Source: a bacterium
GTDB taxonomy: Bacteria; Cyanobacteriota; Vampirovibrionia; Gastranaerophilales; Gastranaerophilaceae
Length of the DNA stretch: 45,027 nt
Direction of reading: 5' to 3'
NCBI GenBank assembly: GCA_017942035.1
Contig: JAGAVG010000075.1
Span: 1 to 45,027 of the forward strand
Shown here in pieces: positions 14,301-23,185 of the stretch (the stretch's first letter is position 1; every line of letters begins with the position of its first letter). Under the pieces are notes generated by a model, which was not told where the DNA came from, made no database searches, and saw only the letters and a program-made list of their open reading frames with translations. A program made the position numbers and the translations under genes.

Positions 14301-15308
14301 TTATCTGTTATCGTTATTAAAATTAAAATCTAACATTGATGAATTCATCATCATAGTTTGAAGCATCTGCGGATTAATATCTTTCCTTGGAGTTCCGTCT
14401 GCGTTCATAATGTAAGGCAGCATGTTCGCAAAAGAATCGTTACTGCGATTGTTGTTTCCGAACATAGCATTCCATTGGGCCATCTCATTGGATTGAGCTG
14501 CATATTCAGGACTCTGATAGTAAGAATTTGGCTGATTATTAGCCGCAGAAGGCTGAACATTAACTGTCATACCGGCAGCTCTAAGAGTTTTTATTGCAGA
14601 AAGAACATCTTCATCACTCACATCAGCTGAGGCAATTTTTATTCCGTCCGAAATTTCACCGGATGCGTCTGAGCCTTTATCAAATTCTTCAATTTGCTGA
14701 ATATCTCTTATATTCAATTCATCCTTTGTATTAATTTTGTTGTGTATGCTGTTTAATTCTTTTTGTCTCAATTGCTTGTTAACTTCAGGGGAAACCCCAT
14801 CGCCGTATGGAGCGTTAATAAACCTGTCAAGTTCTGTTTCAGCTTGAGATGCACCTTCAACAGCGTCCGACGCAGTTTCTACAATAGGATTACATAATGG
14901 ACCGCCAACCAGACAATCTTTACCTTTTTTTGCATATTCAAGTAATCCCGGATTTCTACTTAAAGAAATAACTTTATCATAAGCCGCCATAGCACTTCCG
15001 CCATCACCGATTTGAGTATATGCAAGTGCTAAATAATAATAAGCATCAGCATTTGAAGGGTTTTTCTTAACTAGAGACAAAAGTTCTTGAATACAACCGG
15101 TATAATTATGTTTTTTATACTTTGAAATTGCTGATTTTAAATTTGCACCGGGGTAATACACTGTATTAGTATCAAATTTCGTTGTTGTCTCTAAAGATGC
15201 CGGTGCTGCACCATCAGGCGGGTTAACCGGTTCAAGCTCGGCAGCATTTACACCAACCATAGCTGCCAGCATTACAATCGAAGACATTAAAACTAATTTA
15301 TTTTTCAT
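14301..15308 (-). CDS. Exported TPR-repeat protein
   Basis: 335 aa. A Sec-type signal peptide is clear at 1-23 (MKNKLVLMSSIVMLAAMVGVNAA, cut before ELEP). One good tetratricopeptide module follows at about 58-125 (YTGCIQELLSLVKKNPSNAD, then YYYLALAYTQIGDGGSAMAAYDKVISL). The C-terminal half is polar, rich in Asn, Gln and Met, and probably flexible. It is predicted to be periplasmic or surface-exposed. It is the first gene of a two-gene unit with the cytoplasmic TPR protein. Function unknown. Confidence 0.78.
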   Translation of the reverse strand: MKNKLVLMSSIVMLAAMVGVNAAELEPVNPPDGAAPASLETTTKFDTNTVYYPGANLKSAISKYKKHNYTGCIQELLSLVKKNPSNADAYYYLALAYTQIGDGGSAMAAYDKVISLSRNPGLLEYAKKGKDCLVGGPLCNPIVETASDAVEGASQAETELDRFINAPYGDGVSPEVNKQLRQKELNSIHNKINTKDELNIRDIQQIEEFDKGSDASGEISDGIKIASADVSDEDVLSAIKTLRAAGMTVNVQPSAANNQPNSYYQSPEYAAQSNEMAQWNAMFGNNNRSNDSFANMLPYIMNADGTPRKDINPQMLQTMMMNSSMLDFNFNNDNR

Positions 15309-15416
15309 GGCTCTAATCCTTTTTTCTATTATTTAATGAAAGTATTGCACAAATCAAACTTTCCATTATTATACATTAATTTTTGAAAATATACACTAAT
15401 ATAAATATATGAATTA

Positions 15417-15995
15417 TTATTCAGGCTTTGTAAACATTTTTCTCTTTTTATACAAAACAATAAAGAAAATAATAATCAATAGGGTAACAGCGAGGATTAC
15501 CCATTCAATATATTGTTTTATAGCTTCTCCAAATAATATCAAAACAATACTGACAAGAAAAAATCTTGCACCGCGTCCAAAGAAACTTGCAATGAAGAAT
15601 TTCAAAAAATTCATATTTAAAATTCCGCTTGCAATGGTAAAAACTTTATACGGAATAGGCGTAAAAGCAGAGAAAAATACAGCAAGAGACCCGTATTTAT
15701 TATACATATTTTCAACTCTTTCAAATTGTTCATGTTTATTTCTGAAAAAGAAGTTGAAAACAGGTCTTCCGCCCCACAATCCTATAAAATATCCAACTGC
15801 ACCGCCGATAGCAGATGCAATAGTGCAAACAAAAGCGTAAAAAAGGGCCTTTTCAGGTTTTGCCAAATCCATAGTAATCAGAAGGATATCAGGCGGCGGT
15901 ACAAGAAAAAAACTTTCAATAAAAGAATTCAGTGCAAGTCCTTGAAGTCCTAAACTTTGAAAAAATGTATTCATACTATGTAAAATTTCATGCAT
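15417..15995 (-). CDS. VTT/DedA-like membrane protein (YqaA type)
   Basis: 192-aa inner-membrane protein of the VTT (SNARE-associated/DedA) superfamily, whose members take part in lipid flipping and membrane homeostasis. Seen: LVPPPDILLITMDLAKPEKALFYAF near the N-terminus, GGAVGYFIGLWGGRP (about 64-78), the family-type FFSAFTPIPYKVFTIASGILNM segment with conserved Pro and Lys, and GRGARFFLVSIVLILFG. Basic KKRK follows the last membrane segment. It stands alone between the TPR pair and a small unknown gene. The substrate is not predictable. Confidence 0.82.
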   Translation of the reverse strand: MHEILHSMNTFFQSLGLQGLALNSFIESFFLVPPPDILLITMDLAKPEKALFYAFVCTIASAIGGAVGYFIGLWGGRPVFNFFFRNKHEQFERVENMYNKYGSLAVFFSAFTPIPYKVFTIASGILNMNFLKFFIASFFGRGARFFLVSIVLILFGEAIKQYIEWVILAVTLLIIIFFIVLYKKRKMFTKPE

Positions 15996-16062
15996 AATCT
16001 TTCCCAGCTCCCTTTAGAATAAGATTATACTACAAAAATATTATGCAGATATAACAGAAAAT

Positions 16063-16515
16063 TTAAACATACGTATAAAATTCACGATATTCAATATCTG
16101 TAGGCATATTTAACCTGCTTGCATTTCGTTTGCACTTTATTAATTTTTGTTTTTCCATATATAATTGACTAATTTTTTCATCTTTTTCTTTTATCAATTT
16201 ATCATAATTTAAACGCATCTTTGAAACTTTATATATATCTAAAAACTTATTTAACAATTTCGATTTAGGTATTTCATCAAAATTTTCAAATCCTTTGATA
16301 AGAATAGTGTCTCTGATATTATTTTTCTTATCTATAACTTCAAATTTGTCAAAAGAAATTTCATCACCAAAATGCGTAAATTCCACAGTGTTATTATCAT
16401 TAAGCCTTGTAATTTCCTGAAATTTTTGAGAAACTTGCTGATATTTTTTATTTTTAGCATTATCAGCATTTAAATCATTAATATGCATACTTGCAGCAAA
16501 AGATATATTTTTCAT
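16063..16515 (-). CDS. Small protein of unknown function, N-terminal ISFAAS
   Basis: 150 aa, hydrophilic. It starts MKNISFAAS, a weak form of the F-x-G N-terminal motif seen in other proteins here. It continues with a mixed strand/helix core (NTVEFTHFGDEISFDKFEVI) and a charged, coiled-coil-prone helix at about 100-135 (LIKEKDEKISQLYMEKQKLIK). AAGGA lies 6 bases before the ATG. No family recognised; codon use looks like its neighbours. Confidence 0.65.
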   Translation of the reverse strand: MKNISFAASMHINDLNADNAKNKKYQQVSQKFQEITRLNDNNTVEFTHFGDEISFDKFEVIDKKNNIRDTILIKGFENFDEIPKSKLLNKFLDIYKVSKMRLNYDKLIKEKDEKISQLYMEKQKLIKCKRNASRLNMPTDIEYREFYTYV

Positions 16516-16721
16516 TTATAAATCCTTATATTAGTTATATTTACTTAAAAACCATAAAATTTTTTTTTGCTACTTTCTTAAAATAAATTTGTGAGATAAT
16601 GTGCTATTTCGTAAAATATTTAACATTATGATATAAATTTGCATTTCAAATACTTAATTTTTAGTAACAAAATGGCAAAAAAATTTTTGTTCGTTTTTAT
16701 TTAATATTACTTAAAGAAATG

Positions 16722-16750
16722 TTGAGGTTAAACTTAAACAAGAATATAAT
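16722..16750 (+). promoter_or_regulatory. Promoter for prs
   Basis: -35 TTGAGG (16722-16727), 17-bp spacer, -10 TATAAT (16745-16750). The predicted leader is about 30 nt. The rest of the 271-bp gap 16516-16786 is AT-rich and shows no other feature. Confidence 0.65.
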
Positions 16751-16786
16751 ACATGGTGTTGAATTACCAGTGAAAGGATTTAGAAA

Positions 16787-17800
16787 ATGGTTTTAGAAAT
16801 GTCATTACCGCAATTAGAACGTGCTATAACACCGACTCACGATATCAAATTGTTTGCCGGACGTTCAAATACAAAGCTTGCTCAGGAAATTGCAGACTAT
16901 CTTGGAACTTCTATAGGGCCGATGGTTATAAAAAACTTTGCAGATGGTGAAATTTACGTGCAGGTAAAAGAAAGTGTCCGCGGGGATGACGTTTTCATTA
17001 TTCAGCCTTTATGCAATCCGGTTAATGAAAATTTGATGGAACTTTTAATCATAATTGATGCTTTCAAACGCGCAAGTGCAAAATCAATTACCGCAGTTAT
17101 TCCATATTACGGATACGCAAGACAGGATAGAAAAACTTCCGGCCGTGAAGCTATTACCGCAAAACTTGTTGCCGATTTATTAACTACCGCAGGAGCAAAC
17201 AGAGTGCTTGCAATGGATTTGCACACAGGACAAATTCAAGGATTTTTCAATATTCTGGTAGATCACATTTTTGCAACCCCGATTCTTGTTAATTACATCA
17301 AAGGACTCAACATTGATCCGGATGATATGGTTGCAGTAAGCCCTGATACAGGCGGAGTTCAGAGAACAAGACATTTTGCCAAACAAATCGGATGTTCTCT
17401 TGCTATTATCGACAAACGCCGTGACAAGCACAACGAGGCTATTGCAAGCCATGTAATAGGTGAAGTTGAAGGTAAGGTCTGCGTTATGTTTGACGATATG
17501 ATTGATACAGCAGGAACTATTTGTGAAGCTTCAAAACTTTTGAAAACAAAAGGTGCAAAAGACGTTTATGTCTGTGCTGCCCATCCGGTGTTCTCAGGCC
17601 CGGCTATCGAAAGAATAGGAAGCTCTCCTATTAAAGAATGTATTGTTACGAATACAATTCCGCTTGATATGAGCAAAATGCCTGCCAACGTTAAACAGCT
17701 CTCTGTTGCACCGCTTTTAGGAGCAGCTATTTCAAGAATTCATGACGACGAATCCGTAAGTTCACTTTTTGGATTTGAAAAAGAAATGAATGTAAATTAA
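16787..17800 (+). CDS. prs: Ribose-phosphate pyrophosphokinase (PRPP synthetase)
   Basis: Makes PRPP from ribose 5-phosphate and ATP for purine, pyrimidine, NAD, His and Trp synthesis (cytoplasm). Two phosphoribosyltransferase-type domains. Visible motifs: FAGRSNTKLA, NFADGEIYVQVKESVRGDDVFIIQ, PYYGYARQDRK (ATP/ribose loop), AMDLHTGQIQGFF, SPDTGGVQRTRHFA, IIDKRRD and the PRPP-binding loop MFDDMIDTAGT. At 337 aa it is slightly longer than the usual ~315 because of a short N-terminal extension. The ATG at 16787 has AAAGGA 8 bases upstream; Met5 is an alternative start. Single-gene transcript, convergent with the zinc-ribbon gene. Confidence 0.97.
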   Translation: MVLEMSLPQLERAITPTHDIKLFAGRSNTKLAQEIADYLGTSIGPMVIKNFADGEIYVQVKESVRGDDVFIIQPLCNPVNENLMELLIIIDAFKRASAKSITAVIPYYGYARQDRKTSGREAITAKLVADLLTTAGANRVLAMDLHTGQIQGFFNILVDHIFATPILVNYIKGLNIDPDDMVAVSPDTGGVQRTRHFAKQIGCSLAIIDKRRDKHNEAIASHVIGEVEGKVCVMFDDMIDTAGTICEASKLLKTKGAKDVYVCAAHPVFSGPAIERIGSSPIKECIVTNTIPLDMSKMPANVKQLSVAPLLGAAISRIHDDESVSSLFGFEKEMNVN

Positions 17801-17812
17801 TCAGAGATTAAC

Positions 17813-18187
17813 TTAATAGTCTGCGCGTAAAAGCTTTGGATTTGTATTTTGATGACTGCTCGCCCAGCTTTGGGTGTATTCAGCCATTTCTCGTGTGACG
17901 ACTGCTTTTACAAGCACGGCATAAGATATGTCTATAAAATTTATTTTGTCAATTCTTTCTATCAAATAGTCATGTGAACCGCAATTGTGGCAAAAATGTT
18001 CCTGAGCAATTACATTGCCATTTTTGTCAAGGTTTGCTTTGAATTTCACTCCGCAGCAGGCGCATCTTGCAATATACCATTGATTTTCAATAAGTTCACC
18101 GCAGTCAGGGCAGTAAGAAAAATCTGTATCTATTCGAACTTTATCATGCCGGCATGTTTTTTTTAGTTTGAAAAGCTCCATAATCAT
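17813..18187 (-). CDS. Zinc-ribbon protein of unknown function
   Basis: 124 aa with Cys pairs in YCPDCGE, CACCG and FCHNCGS, plus an N-terminal CRHD, enough for two zinc ribbons. The C-terminal third has a hydrophobic strand-helix (FIDISYAVLVKAVVT) and a polar tail. Likely a small metal-binding nucleic-acid or protein adaptor; no specific family recognised. Convergent with prs (12 bp between stops). MIMELF could start at either Met; neither has a clear ribosome site. Confidence 0.72.
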   Translation of the reverse strand: MIMELFKLKKTCRHDKVRIDTDFSYCPDCGELIENQWYIARCACCGVKFKANLDKNGNVIAQEHFCHNCGSHDYLIERIDKINFIDISYAVLVKAVVTREMAEYTQSWASSHQNTNPKLLRADY

Positions 18188-18245
18188 ACTATTTATTTAA
18201 TGATTATTGTTTTCAAGTCAAAATATTTTATTTATGCCGGAAAAT

Positions 18246-18512
18246 TTAAACACTTCCTGACTTAAAATAGTCGCAGATTAATTTCTTTTTGCGCGGCAAA
18301 ATCTTCTTAAATTCAAGAAGAATACCTTTTTTTGAATATTTTTCGAATTCTTTTTTTAGGATTGCTTTTTCTAAAACGATTTTGTTGTATAAATCAGCGC
18401 AAATTGTACTTTTTTCGACGTGAGGTTCAAGTTTTGCAAGCTGAATTTCTTTTTCTTTAATTGACTTAACTAATTCTTTTTTCACGATTGAAAGACCTCT
18501 TAAATAAGACAT
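18246..18512 (-). CDS. Small charged helical protein, unknown
   Basis: 88 aa, very Lys/Glu-rich, almost entirely helical with heptad-like spacing (KKELVKSIKEKEIQLAKLE), followed by a basic end (LPRKKKLICDYF). No ribosome site better than weak. Same strand as the zinc-ribbon gene, 58 bp upstream of it. Function unknown; it could be a nucleic-acid-associated coiled coil. Confidence 0.55.
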   Translation of the reverse strand: MSYLRGLSIVKKELVKSIKEKEIQLAKLEPHVEKSTICADLYNKIVLEKAILKKEFEKYSKKGILLEFKKILPRKKKLICDYFKSGSV

Positions 18513-18601
18513 TATTAGTTTAAAATGTTTGATGAAATTTTAAATCAACTTTTTAGGTGATTTTGTTAAATTTTGATTTTTTTGTAAATTTTTTGCGGAA
18601 C

Positions 18602-18630
18602 TTGTAAACTTTTGTTACCATTAGAATAAT
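18602..18630 (+). promoter_or_regulatory. Promoter for the 18687 gene
   Basis: -35 TTGTAA (18602-18607), 17-bp spacer, -10 AATAAT (18625-18630). AAAGGA lies 7 bases before the ATG at 18687. Confidence 0.45.
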
Positions 18631-18686
18631 AAACTAGCAAGAATATTTTTTATAGTTTTTCGGATAAATAAAAGAAAGGATAAACT

Positions 18687-19265
18687 ATGCGTTGTAAATT
18701 AGTCAGCCCTACAGATTCAATATTGTCTTGCAAAACAGGCAAAATGCTATCTGATGTAATTTGGCCTGAAAGCAGGAAAACGGCCCAAAATTCGGTAAGA
18801 GATTATTACCGCTATATAAATGAACAAGGACTTCAAGGACAGTCTGTGATTGCTTTTCACACAAGAATAAATGAGTTGAAAAATAATAAGAATTGGATGA
18901 CTGATAAGACTAATAATATTGTTTCTGCTATGGCTGATATAATTTCATCAATGGCAGAAAAAAATCCTGAAGTTAAAAAAGAAATTGACCTGTTTGTATC
19001 CGAATTAGACAAAAAATATCCGAAAACTTTAGCAAAAAGAATTGCTCTTGCACGTCAAGGTTCAGTTGTTACCGGAGAAGTTCGACCAAAGTCAAAATTT
19101 GACAGATTTATGATAAATACAAACGAAAAATTAGACCAATCTAAAAAATATCTCAAAGCTACAGTAAGCCCAGATCCGCTGAAAACTTTGGGAAAAACAC
19201 AACCTGAATCAAAGCTTGATAAATTCGTTGTATTTATAAATAAATTTATGCAGATTGAAGAATAA
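18687..19265 (+). CDS. Protein of unknown function, helical
   Basis: 192 aa, soluble, mostly helical. The N-terminal MRCKLVSPTDSIL is followed by an amphipathic helix bundle (DYYRYINEQG, FHTRINELKNNK, IVSAMADIISSMAEKN, IDLFVSELDKKYP). The C-terminus has two similar short modules, PKSKFDRFMINTNEKL (about 142-157) and PESKLDKFVVFINKFM (about 173-188), which look like an internal duplication. It has its own promoter and is followed by a good terminator at 19299-19332. No family recognised. Confidence 0.72.
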   Translation: MRCKLVSPTDSILSCKTGKMLSDVIWPESRKTAQNSVRDYYRYINEQGLQGQSVIAFHTRINELKNNKNWMTDKTNNIVSAMADIISSMAEKNPEVKKEIDLFVSELDKKYPKTLAKRIALARQGSVVTGEVRPKSKFDRFMINTNEKLDQSKKYLKATVSPDPLKTLGKTQPESKLDKFVVFINKFMQIEE

Positions 19266-19298
19266 TCTATAACAAAATAAATGCTTCACACTTAAAAG

Positions 19299-19332
19299 CC
19301 TCATACCTTGAAATTAAAGGGATGAGGTTTTT
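19299..19332 (+). terminator. Rho-independent terminator after the 18687 gene
   Basis: Stem CCTCATaCC / GGgATGAGG with a short AT-rich loop, then TTTTT at 19328-19332. Confidence 0.75.
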
Positions 19333-19359
19333 ATATAAAATTAATTAAACTCAAAATTC

Positions 19360-19602
19360 TTATGCAAAATAATTGATATTATTTTTATTATTTTCAAGCA
19401 TTGCAGAAGAAATTTTGTACAATAACTGATTTTTCAGCAAATTAGTAGTATTTTCCTGCTCAAAACGGTAAATATCCGCATAATTAGTCATATCACCGCG
19501 GAATGCGCGATTCATCAAATTTTGCGAACATATTTGACTATTATAAGCCGCAGAATTCATTGTATTGATTGTCGATAACTTCGCAATTGTCGATACTAAC
19601 AT
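19360..19602 (-). CDS. Small protein of unknown function
   Basis: 80 aa, with balanced, gene-like composition in an AT-rich stretch: MLVSTIAKLSTINTMNSAAYNSQICSQ with later MNRAFRGDMTNYADIYRFEQEN. Predicted helical, no membrane segment. No clear ribosome site, so the start is uncertain. Recorded as a probable small lineage-specific gene. Confidence 0.45.
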   Translation of the reverse strand: MLVSTIAKLSTINTMNSAAYNSQICSQNLMNRAFRGDMTNYADIYRFEQENTTNLLKNQLLYKISSAMLENNKNNINYFA

Positions 19603-19739
19603 ATAATTTATTAACCCACTAATTTACTATACTTCCAACTTCACTATTATACATCCCCCAAAAATTAAATGCAAGCATTAATTTTTGTAACAAATCGGAT
19701 AAATGTTGAAATCCCCAATTGTATATATACTTTATATAC

Positions 19740-19877
19740 ATGTAAACATTAAATAAACAGAGAGATATTAAGAGAGATTAAAAGATCCGTTTAGACAAGA
19801 GAGAGTCAGTAATATTCCTATTCTACATTTTTCCCAAAAAGATTTAACCCGTTATTTTTAAATAACGGGCTTTTTTT
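19740..19877 (+). ncRNA. Putative orphan small RNA ending in a strong terminator
   Basis: The 285-bp gap between 19602 and 19888 has no reading frame but ends in a strong plus-strand terminator, although the only upstream plus-strand gene already has its own. Inside are three AGAGAGA motifs (19759-19806). A possible -35 TTGAAA lies at 19706-19711, but no convincing -10 is spaced from it, so the 5' end is a guess. Confidence 0.35.
19848..19877 (+). terminator. Rho-independent terminator
   Basis: Stem CCCGTTATT/AATAACGGG (19848-19869) followed by TTTTTTT. It fits the plus strand best. On the minus strand it could also help stop the DnaJ gene, which ends 11 bp away, but the T-run there is weaker. 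Confidence 0.75.
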
Positions 19878-19887
19878 ATGGTGCAAA

Positions 19888-20928
19888 TTATTCATTCATT
19901 AATTTTTTATATAGTTCAATTTGCTTATCGGAAATTTTTTCGGGAAGAACGATTTTTATACGAGCATTTAAATTTCCGTAGCCGTTTTTTTGCGGAAGTC
20001 CGAGTTTTTTTAATCGTAACATCTGACCTGTAGAAGTTTTAGGGGGGATTTTTATGGTAATTTTACCGTGAAGAGTTGAAATTTCTTTTGTACAACCTAA
20101 AACTGCTTGAGGCGGAGTTATTTCAACATCTTTGGTTAAATCGCTGCCATTTACTTCGTACTCATTATCTTTAATATTAACAATCAGATATAAATCGCCT
20201 TTTTTGCCATAAGCATCAGTTTTTCCGGCACCTTTAATTCTAACTTTCTGACCTTCTTTGACTTCTTGAGGAAGTTTAACTTTAATTGATTCGGTTGAGG
20301 ATTTGTAGCCTGTTCCGCCGCAAGCAGAACAATAACCGCCTCCGGGTGGGCATTGAGTGCATTTTTCGAGATTGCTGAATTTTACATTAATAGGTTCTCG
20401 AGCAAATAAATCTTTTGCCGTAACATTTAGAGTTTTTGTAATATCAAGATTTTCAGGTGGTTCTTGTGTTTTTCTGCGGGTTCTTGCTCCGCCTTGACCT
20501 GTGGCAGATGAAAAATCAAAGCCGCCAAAAGAACCTCTTTGTGCTCCACCACCGGCTTGTCCCATCATCATGTCACCGAAAAGCGAGCTGAAAAAGTCAG
20601 AAAAACCACCCATATCACCGCCAAAATTAAACTGTTGATATGCGCCGCCCTGACCGCCGCCAAAGTTAAAGTTTTCAAAACCTGGAGGCGGAGTATATTC
20701 AGCACCGCCCTGCCAGTTTGCACCCAAACTGTCATAGCGCTGACGTTTTTGTTTGTCTCCCAGAACTTCATAGGCTTCATTTATATCTTTAAATTTAGCC
20801 TCTGCATCTTTTGTTTTATTTACATCGGGATGATACTTACGCGCAAGTTTGCGGTAAGCTGATTTTATTTCTGAATCTGATGCGTCTCTTTTTATTCCTA
20901 AAATTTCATAATAATCTTTGTATTGCAT
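19888..20928 (-). CDS. DnaJ-type co-chaperone with a single reduced zinc centre
   Basis: Hsp40 co-chaperone that delivers clients to DnaK and stimulates its ATPase (cytoplasm). The J-domain at 4-68 has the HPD motif in [15 protein letters not shown] Gly/Phe-rich linker follows at about 73-150 (many GGF/FGG). The C-terminal substrate-binding domains span about 165-335. The zinc region is shortened to [19 protein letters not shown], one Cys4 site, where classic DnaJ has four CxxCxGxG repeats (two sites) and CbpA has none. At 346 aa it falls between the two. A TATAAT box lies about 45 bp upstream. No dnaK or grpE adjoins it, suggesting an accessory DnaJ. Confidence 0.9.
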   Translation of the reverse strand: MQYKDYYEILGIKRDASDSEIKSAYRKLARKYHPDVNKTKDAEAKFKDINEAYEVLGDKQKRQRYDSLGANWQGGAEYTPPPGFENFNFGGGQGGAYQQFNFGGDMGGFSDFFSSLFGDMMMGQAGGGAQRGSFGGFDFSSATGQGGARTRRKTQEPPENLDITKTLNVTAKDLFAREPINVKFSNLEKCTQCPPGGGYCSACGGTGYKSSTESIKVKLPQEVKEGQKVRIKGAGKTDAYGKKGDLYLIVNIKDNEYEVNGSDLTKDVEITPPQAVLGCTKEISTLHGKITIKIPPKTSTGQMLRLKKLGLPQKNGYGNLNARIKIVLPEKISDKQIELYKKLMNE

Positions 20929-21064
20929 AATTTTCTCCTATTTATATAATAATATAAATTCACAGATTATACGGAATAATTAATTATTTTTTAATTTTGC
21001 TAAAATTCTGATGCACAAAATCATATTTTTACACATTTTTATATACAAATAAAAATTCAAATAT

Positions 21065-21628
21065 TTAATTTAAAATTTTTCGCAAAGCATTGCCGCGGTG
21101 AGATATCTTATTTTTTTCTTCTTCTGTAAGTTCAGCCATCGTTTTTCCTGTATTTTTAACTTCAAACACAGGGTCATATCCAAAGCCGTTTTGACCGGAC
21201 TGTCGGGTTACGATTTTCCCTTCGCACTCACCGGTTACAACTTTTTCGATTTCACCGTTCTCATTTAATAATGTCATACAGCAGACAAATTTTGCGTTTC
21301 TATTTTCTATTCCATTTAATTCTTTTAATAGTTTGTCAATCTTTTCCTGCTGGCTTCCGGCATAGCGAGCGGAATAAAGTCCGGGGGCTCCATTAAGCGC
21401 CTCTACGCACAATCCGGAATCATCTGCCAATACCGGCATTTTAGAAAGTTCATAGGCTGCTTTTGCTTTTATTAGGGAATTTTCTTCAAATGTTTTACCG
21501 TTTTCTTCAGGGTTAAAATTTCCTTCTGGCAGAATAAATTCCACATCCTGTCCTATTGAAGATGCAATCGCATTGATTTCCTTCAATTTATGAGGATTTC
21601 CTGTCGCAAAAACAATTCGTTTTGTCAT
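21065..21628 (-). CDS. rdgB: XTP/dITP pyrophosphatase (RdgB/HAM1)
   Basis: Nucleotide-pool sanitising enzyme: hydrolyses XTP, dITP and ITP to monophosphates, keeping deaminated purines out of nucleic acids (cytoplasm). Motifs: FATGNPHKLKE (7-17), EENGKTFEENSLIKAKAAYE, ADDSGLCVEALNGAPGLYSARYAG with the catalytic/metal Asp pair, SGQNGFGYDPVFEV and the C-terminal SHRGNALRKI. Length 187 aa is normal. It starts 5 bp after the uppS stop, so it is translated from the same mRNA. Confidence 0.95.
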   Translation of the reverse strand: MTKRIVFATGNPHKLKEINAIASSIGQDVEFILPEGNFNPEENGKTFEENSLIKAKAAYELSKMPVLADDSGLCVEALNGAPGLYSARYAGSQQEKIDKLLKELNGIENRNAKFVCCMTLLNENGEIEKVVTGECEGKIVTRQSGQNGFGYDPVFEVKNTGKTMAELTEEEKNKISHRGNALRKILN

Positions 21629-21633
21629 AGAAA

Positions 21634-22374
21634 TTATGCTCCAAATCTTCTCTGGCGGTGATAAAATTCAATTAAAGCCTCTTCCAGTGCTGATTTATCA
21701 AATTCAGGCCAGTATTTCTTTGTCACATAGAACTCCGAATAAGCAATCTGCCACAAAAGATAATTTGAAACTCTCATCTCTCCGCCCGTTCTTATCAACA
21801 AATCCGGATCAGGAATATCTTTTGTATAAATCGCATTCGAAATTGTATCTTCGGTAATTTCTTCCACATTAAGACTGCCGTTTTTAACATCCTGCGCAAT
21901 CCTTTTAACCGCATGCACAATTTCGTCTCTTGAACCGTAATTAAAAGCTATTTGAAGATGAACTCCGGTATTATTTTTTGTATATTCTGTAGCGTTATAA
22001 AGAATTTTTTGAAGCTTGTCACTTAACTTTGAAATATCGCCGATAAAGCTTATTACAACACCGTTTTCGTGCATTTCTTTCAGCTCATTTTGAATTGTAA
22101 CAGCCAGCAAATCCATTAAAAAGTTAACTTCTTCCGGTTTCCTATTCCAATTTTCAGTTGAAAATGCGTATACTGTAAGATATTTTATACCAAAATCGTC
22201 ACACGCTCTAAGTGCAGCTTTCAAAGCATCTACACCTTTTTTATGTCCCAGAGCGGAAGGTAAATTCCTCTCCTTTGCCCAGCGTCTGTTACCATCCATT
22301 ATAATCGCTATATGTTTCAAATCTGTTTCTTTTACTATTTCTTCAGCTTTTAATCTTTCAAGTGTCAAATCCAT
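21634..22374 (-). CDS. uppS: Isoprenyl (undecaprenyl) diphosphate synthase
   Basis: cis-prenyltransferase that builds the C55 lipid carrier for peptidoglycan and surface glycans from farnesyl and isopentenyl diphosphates (cytoplasmic face of the membrane). Motifs: IAIIMDGNRRWA with catalytic D27, GHKKGVDALK, YAFSTENWNRKPEEV, FNYGSRDEIV, PDPDLLIRTGGEMRVSNYLLWQIAYSE and the C-terminal FYHRQRRFG. 246 aa, standard. First gene of the uppS-rdgB pair. Cyclic or shorter-chain homologues exist, but the usual bacterial role is most likely. Confidence 0.95.
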   Translation of the reverse strand: MDLTLERLKAEEIVKETDLKHIAIIMDGNRRWAKERNLPSALGHKKGVDALKAALRACDDFGIKYLTVYAFSTENWNRKPEEVNFLMDLLAVTIQNELKEMHENGVVISFIGDISKLSDKLQKILYNATEYTKNNTGVHLQIAFNYGSRDEIVHAVKRIAQDVKNGSLNVEEITEDTISNAIYTKDIPDPDLLIRTGGEMRVSNYLLWQIAYSEFYVTKKYWPEFDKSALEEALIEFYHRQRRFGA

Positions 22375-22527
22375 ATATCTTTTTATCCCTGTTTTCCTAT
22401 ACCATTATATTTCAAATATCGGCATTTTGTTAAAAATGTAACAGAATTTATTACAAAACGCAATTTTATGAGGAAAAAATACTTTATATAAATGTAGTGT
22501 AGTATAGTGTAGCAAAGGTTGTATTTC

Positions 22528-23151
22528 ATGGCAAATCCGGTATCTTCATTGATATTCGCCTATAGAAATACCGATAAAACTTCTAATGGTGATATCGGAA
22601 GAGCACCTGTCGCAATTGGGCAGGCAACAAATCTTTTTAATGAAATTGCAAAATTTGACAACATGATAGGAGCAGGTGCAAAATCCGCATTATCAATATT
22701 TTGTGATTCATCTAAACATAATAAAGCTATTGATTACGCCGGTAAAGGTTTAAAATTTGCAAGCGAGCATGTCAACCCTTTAATCTGTGCCTCTTCTGTT
22801 TTGAAAACCGCGACTTCTGATGATAAAGTTCAAACAGGACTCACAGAAATTTGTGCCCTGTCAGGAATGTTTTTAGGTGAAGGTTTGGCCAAACAGTATC
22901 TTGAAAAAAACTTTACAGATAAAAATGTCGAAAAATACTTAAGAAATTTATCACAAAAAGGAATATGTAAAAATTTAGCGGAAAAAATTCTAAATTCAAA
23001 TTCCTCATCTAAAGCCGCAACTATTTTAAGAGGATTATTATTTGTATGTGCCTCCCTAACATCTTATGCTGCTGGCGAAAAGCTGGGGAAAGAATTTGCC
23101 GGAGATATTGCAAGCAAAGCCGGAATTAAAAAAATCGACCAAAAAGCCTAA
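22528..23151 (+). CDS. Lineage-specific protein with hydrophobic segments, unknown
   Basis: About 207 aa from the ATG at 22528 (AAAGG 9 bases upstream; a TTG at 22519 is the alternative). Ala/Gly/Ser-rich helices such as MIGAGAKSALSIF, GLTEICALSGMFLGEGLA and TILRGLLFVCASLTSYAAGEKLG suggest a membrane-associated or compact helical protein. The N-terminus MANPVSSLIFAY lacks a signal peptide. Short direct repeats (TGTAGTGTAG...) precede the gene at about 22494-22512. It is followed 34 bp later by the SpoIID-like gene and may share its transcript. No family recognised. Confidence 0.68.
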   Translation: MANPVSSLIFAYRNTDKTSNGDIGRAPVAIGQATNLFNEIAKFDNMIGAGAKSALSIFCDSSKHNKAIDYAGKGLKFASEHVNPLICASSVLKTATSDDKVQTGLTEICALSGMFLGEGLAKQYLEKNFTDKNVEKYLRNLSQKGICKNLAEKILNSNSSSKAATILRGLLFVCASLTSYAAGEKLGKEFAGDIASKAGIKKIDQKA

Positions 23152-23185
23152 TGATTATTTTTACAAAAAGTGTTAAAATAACAAT

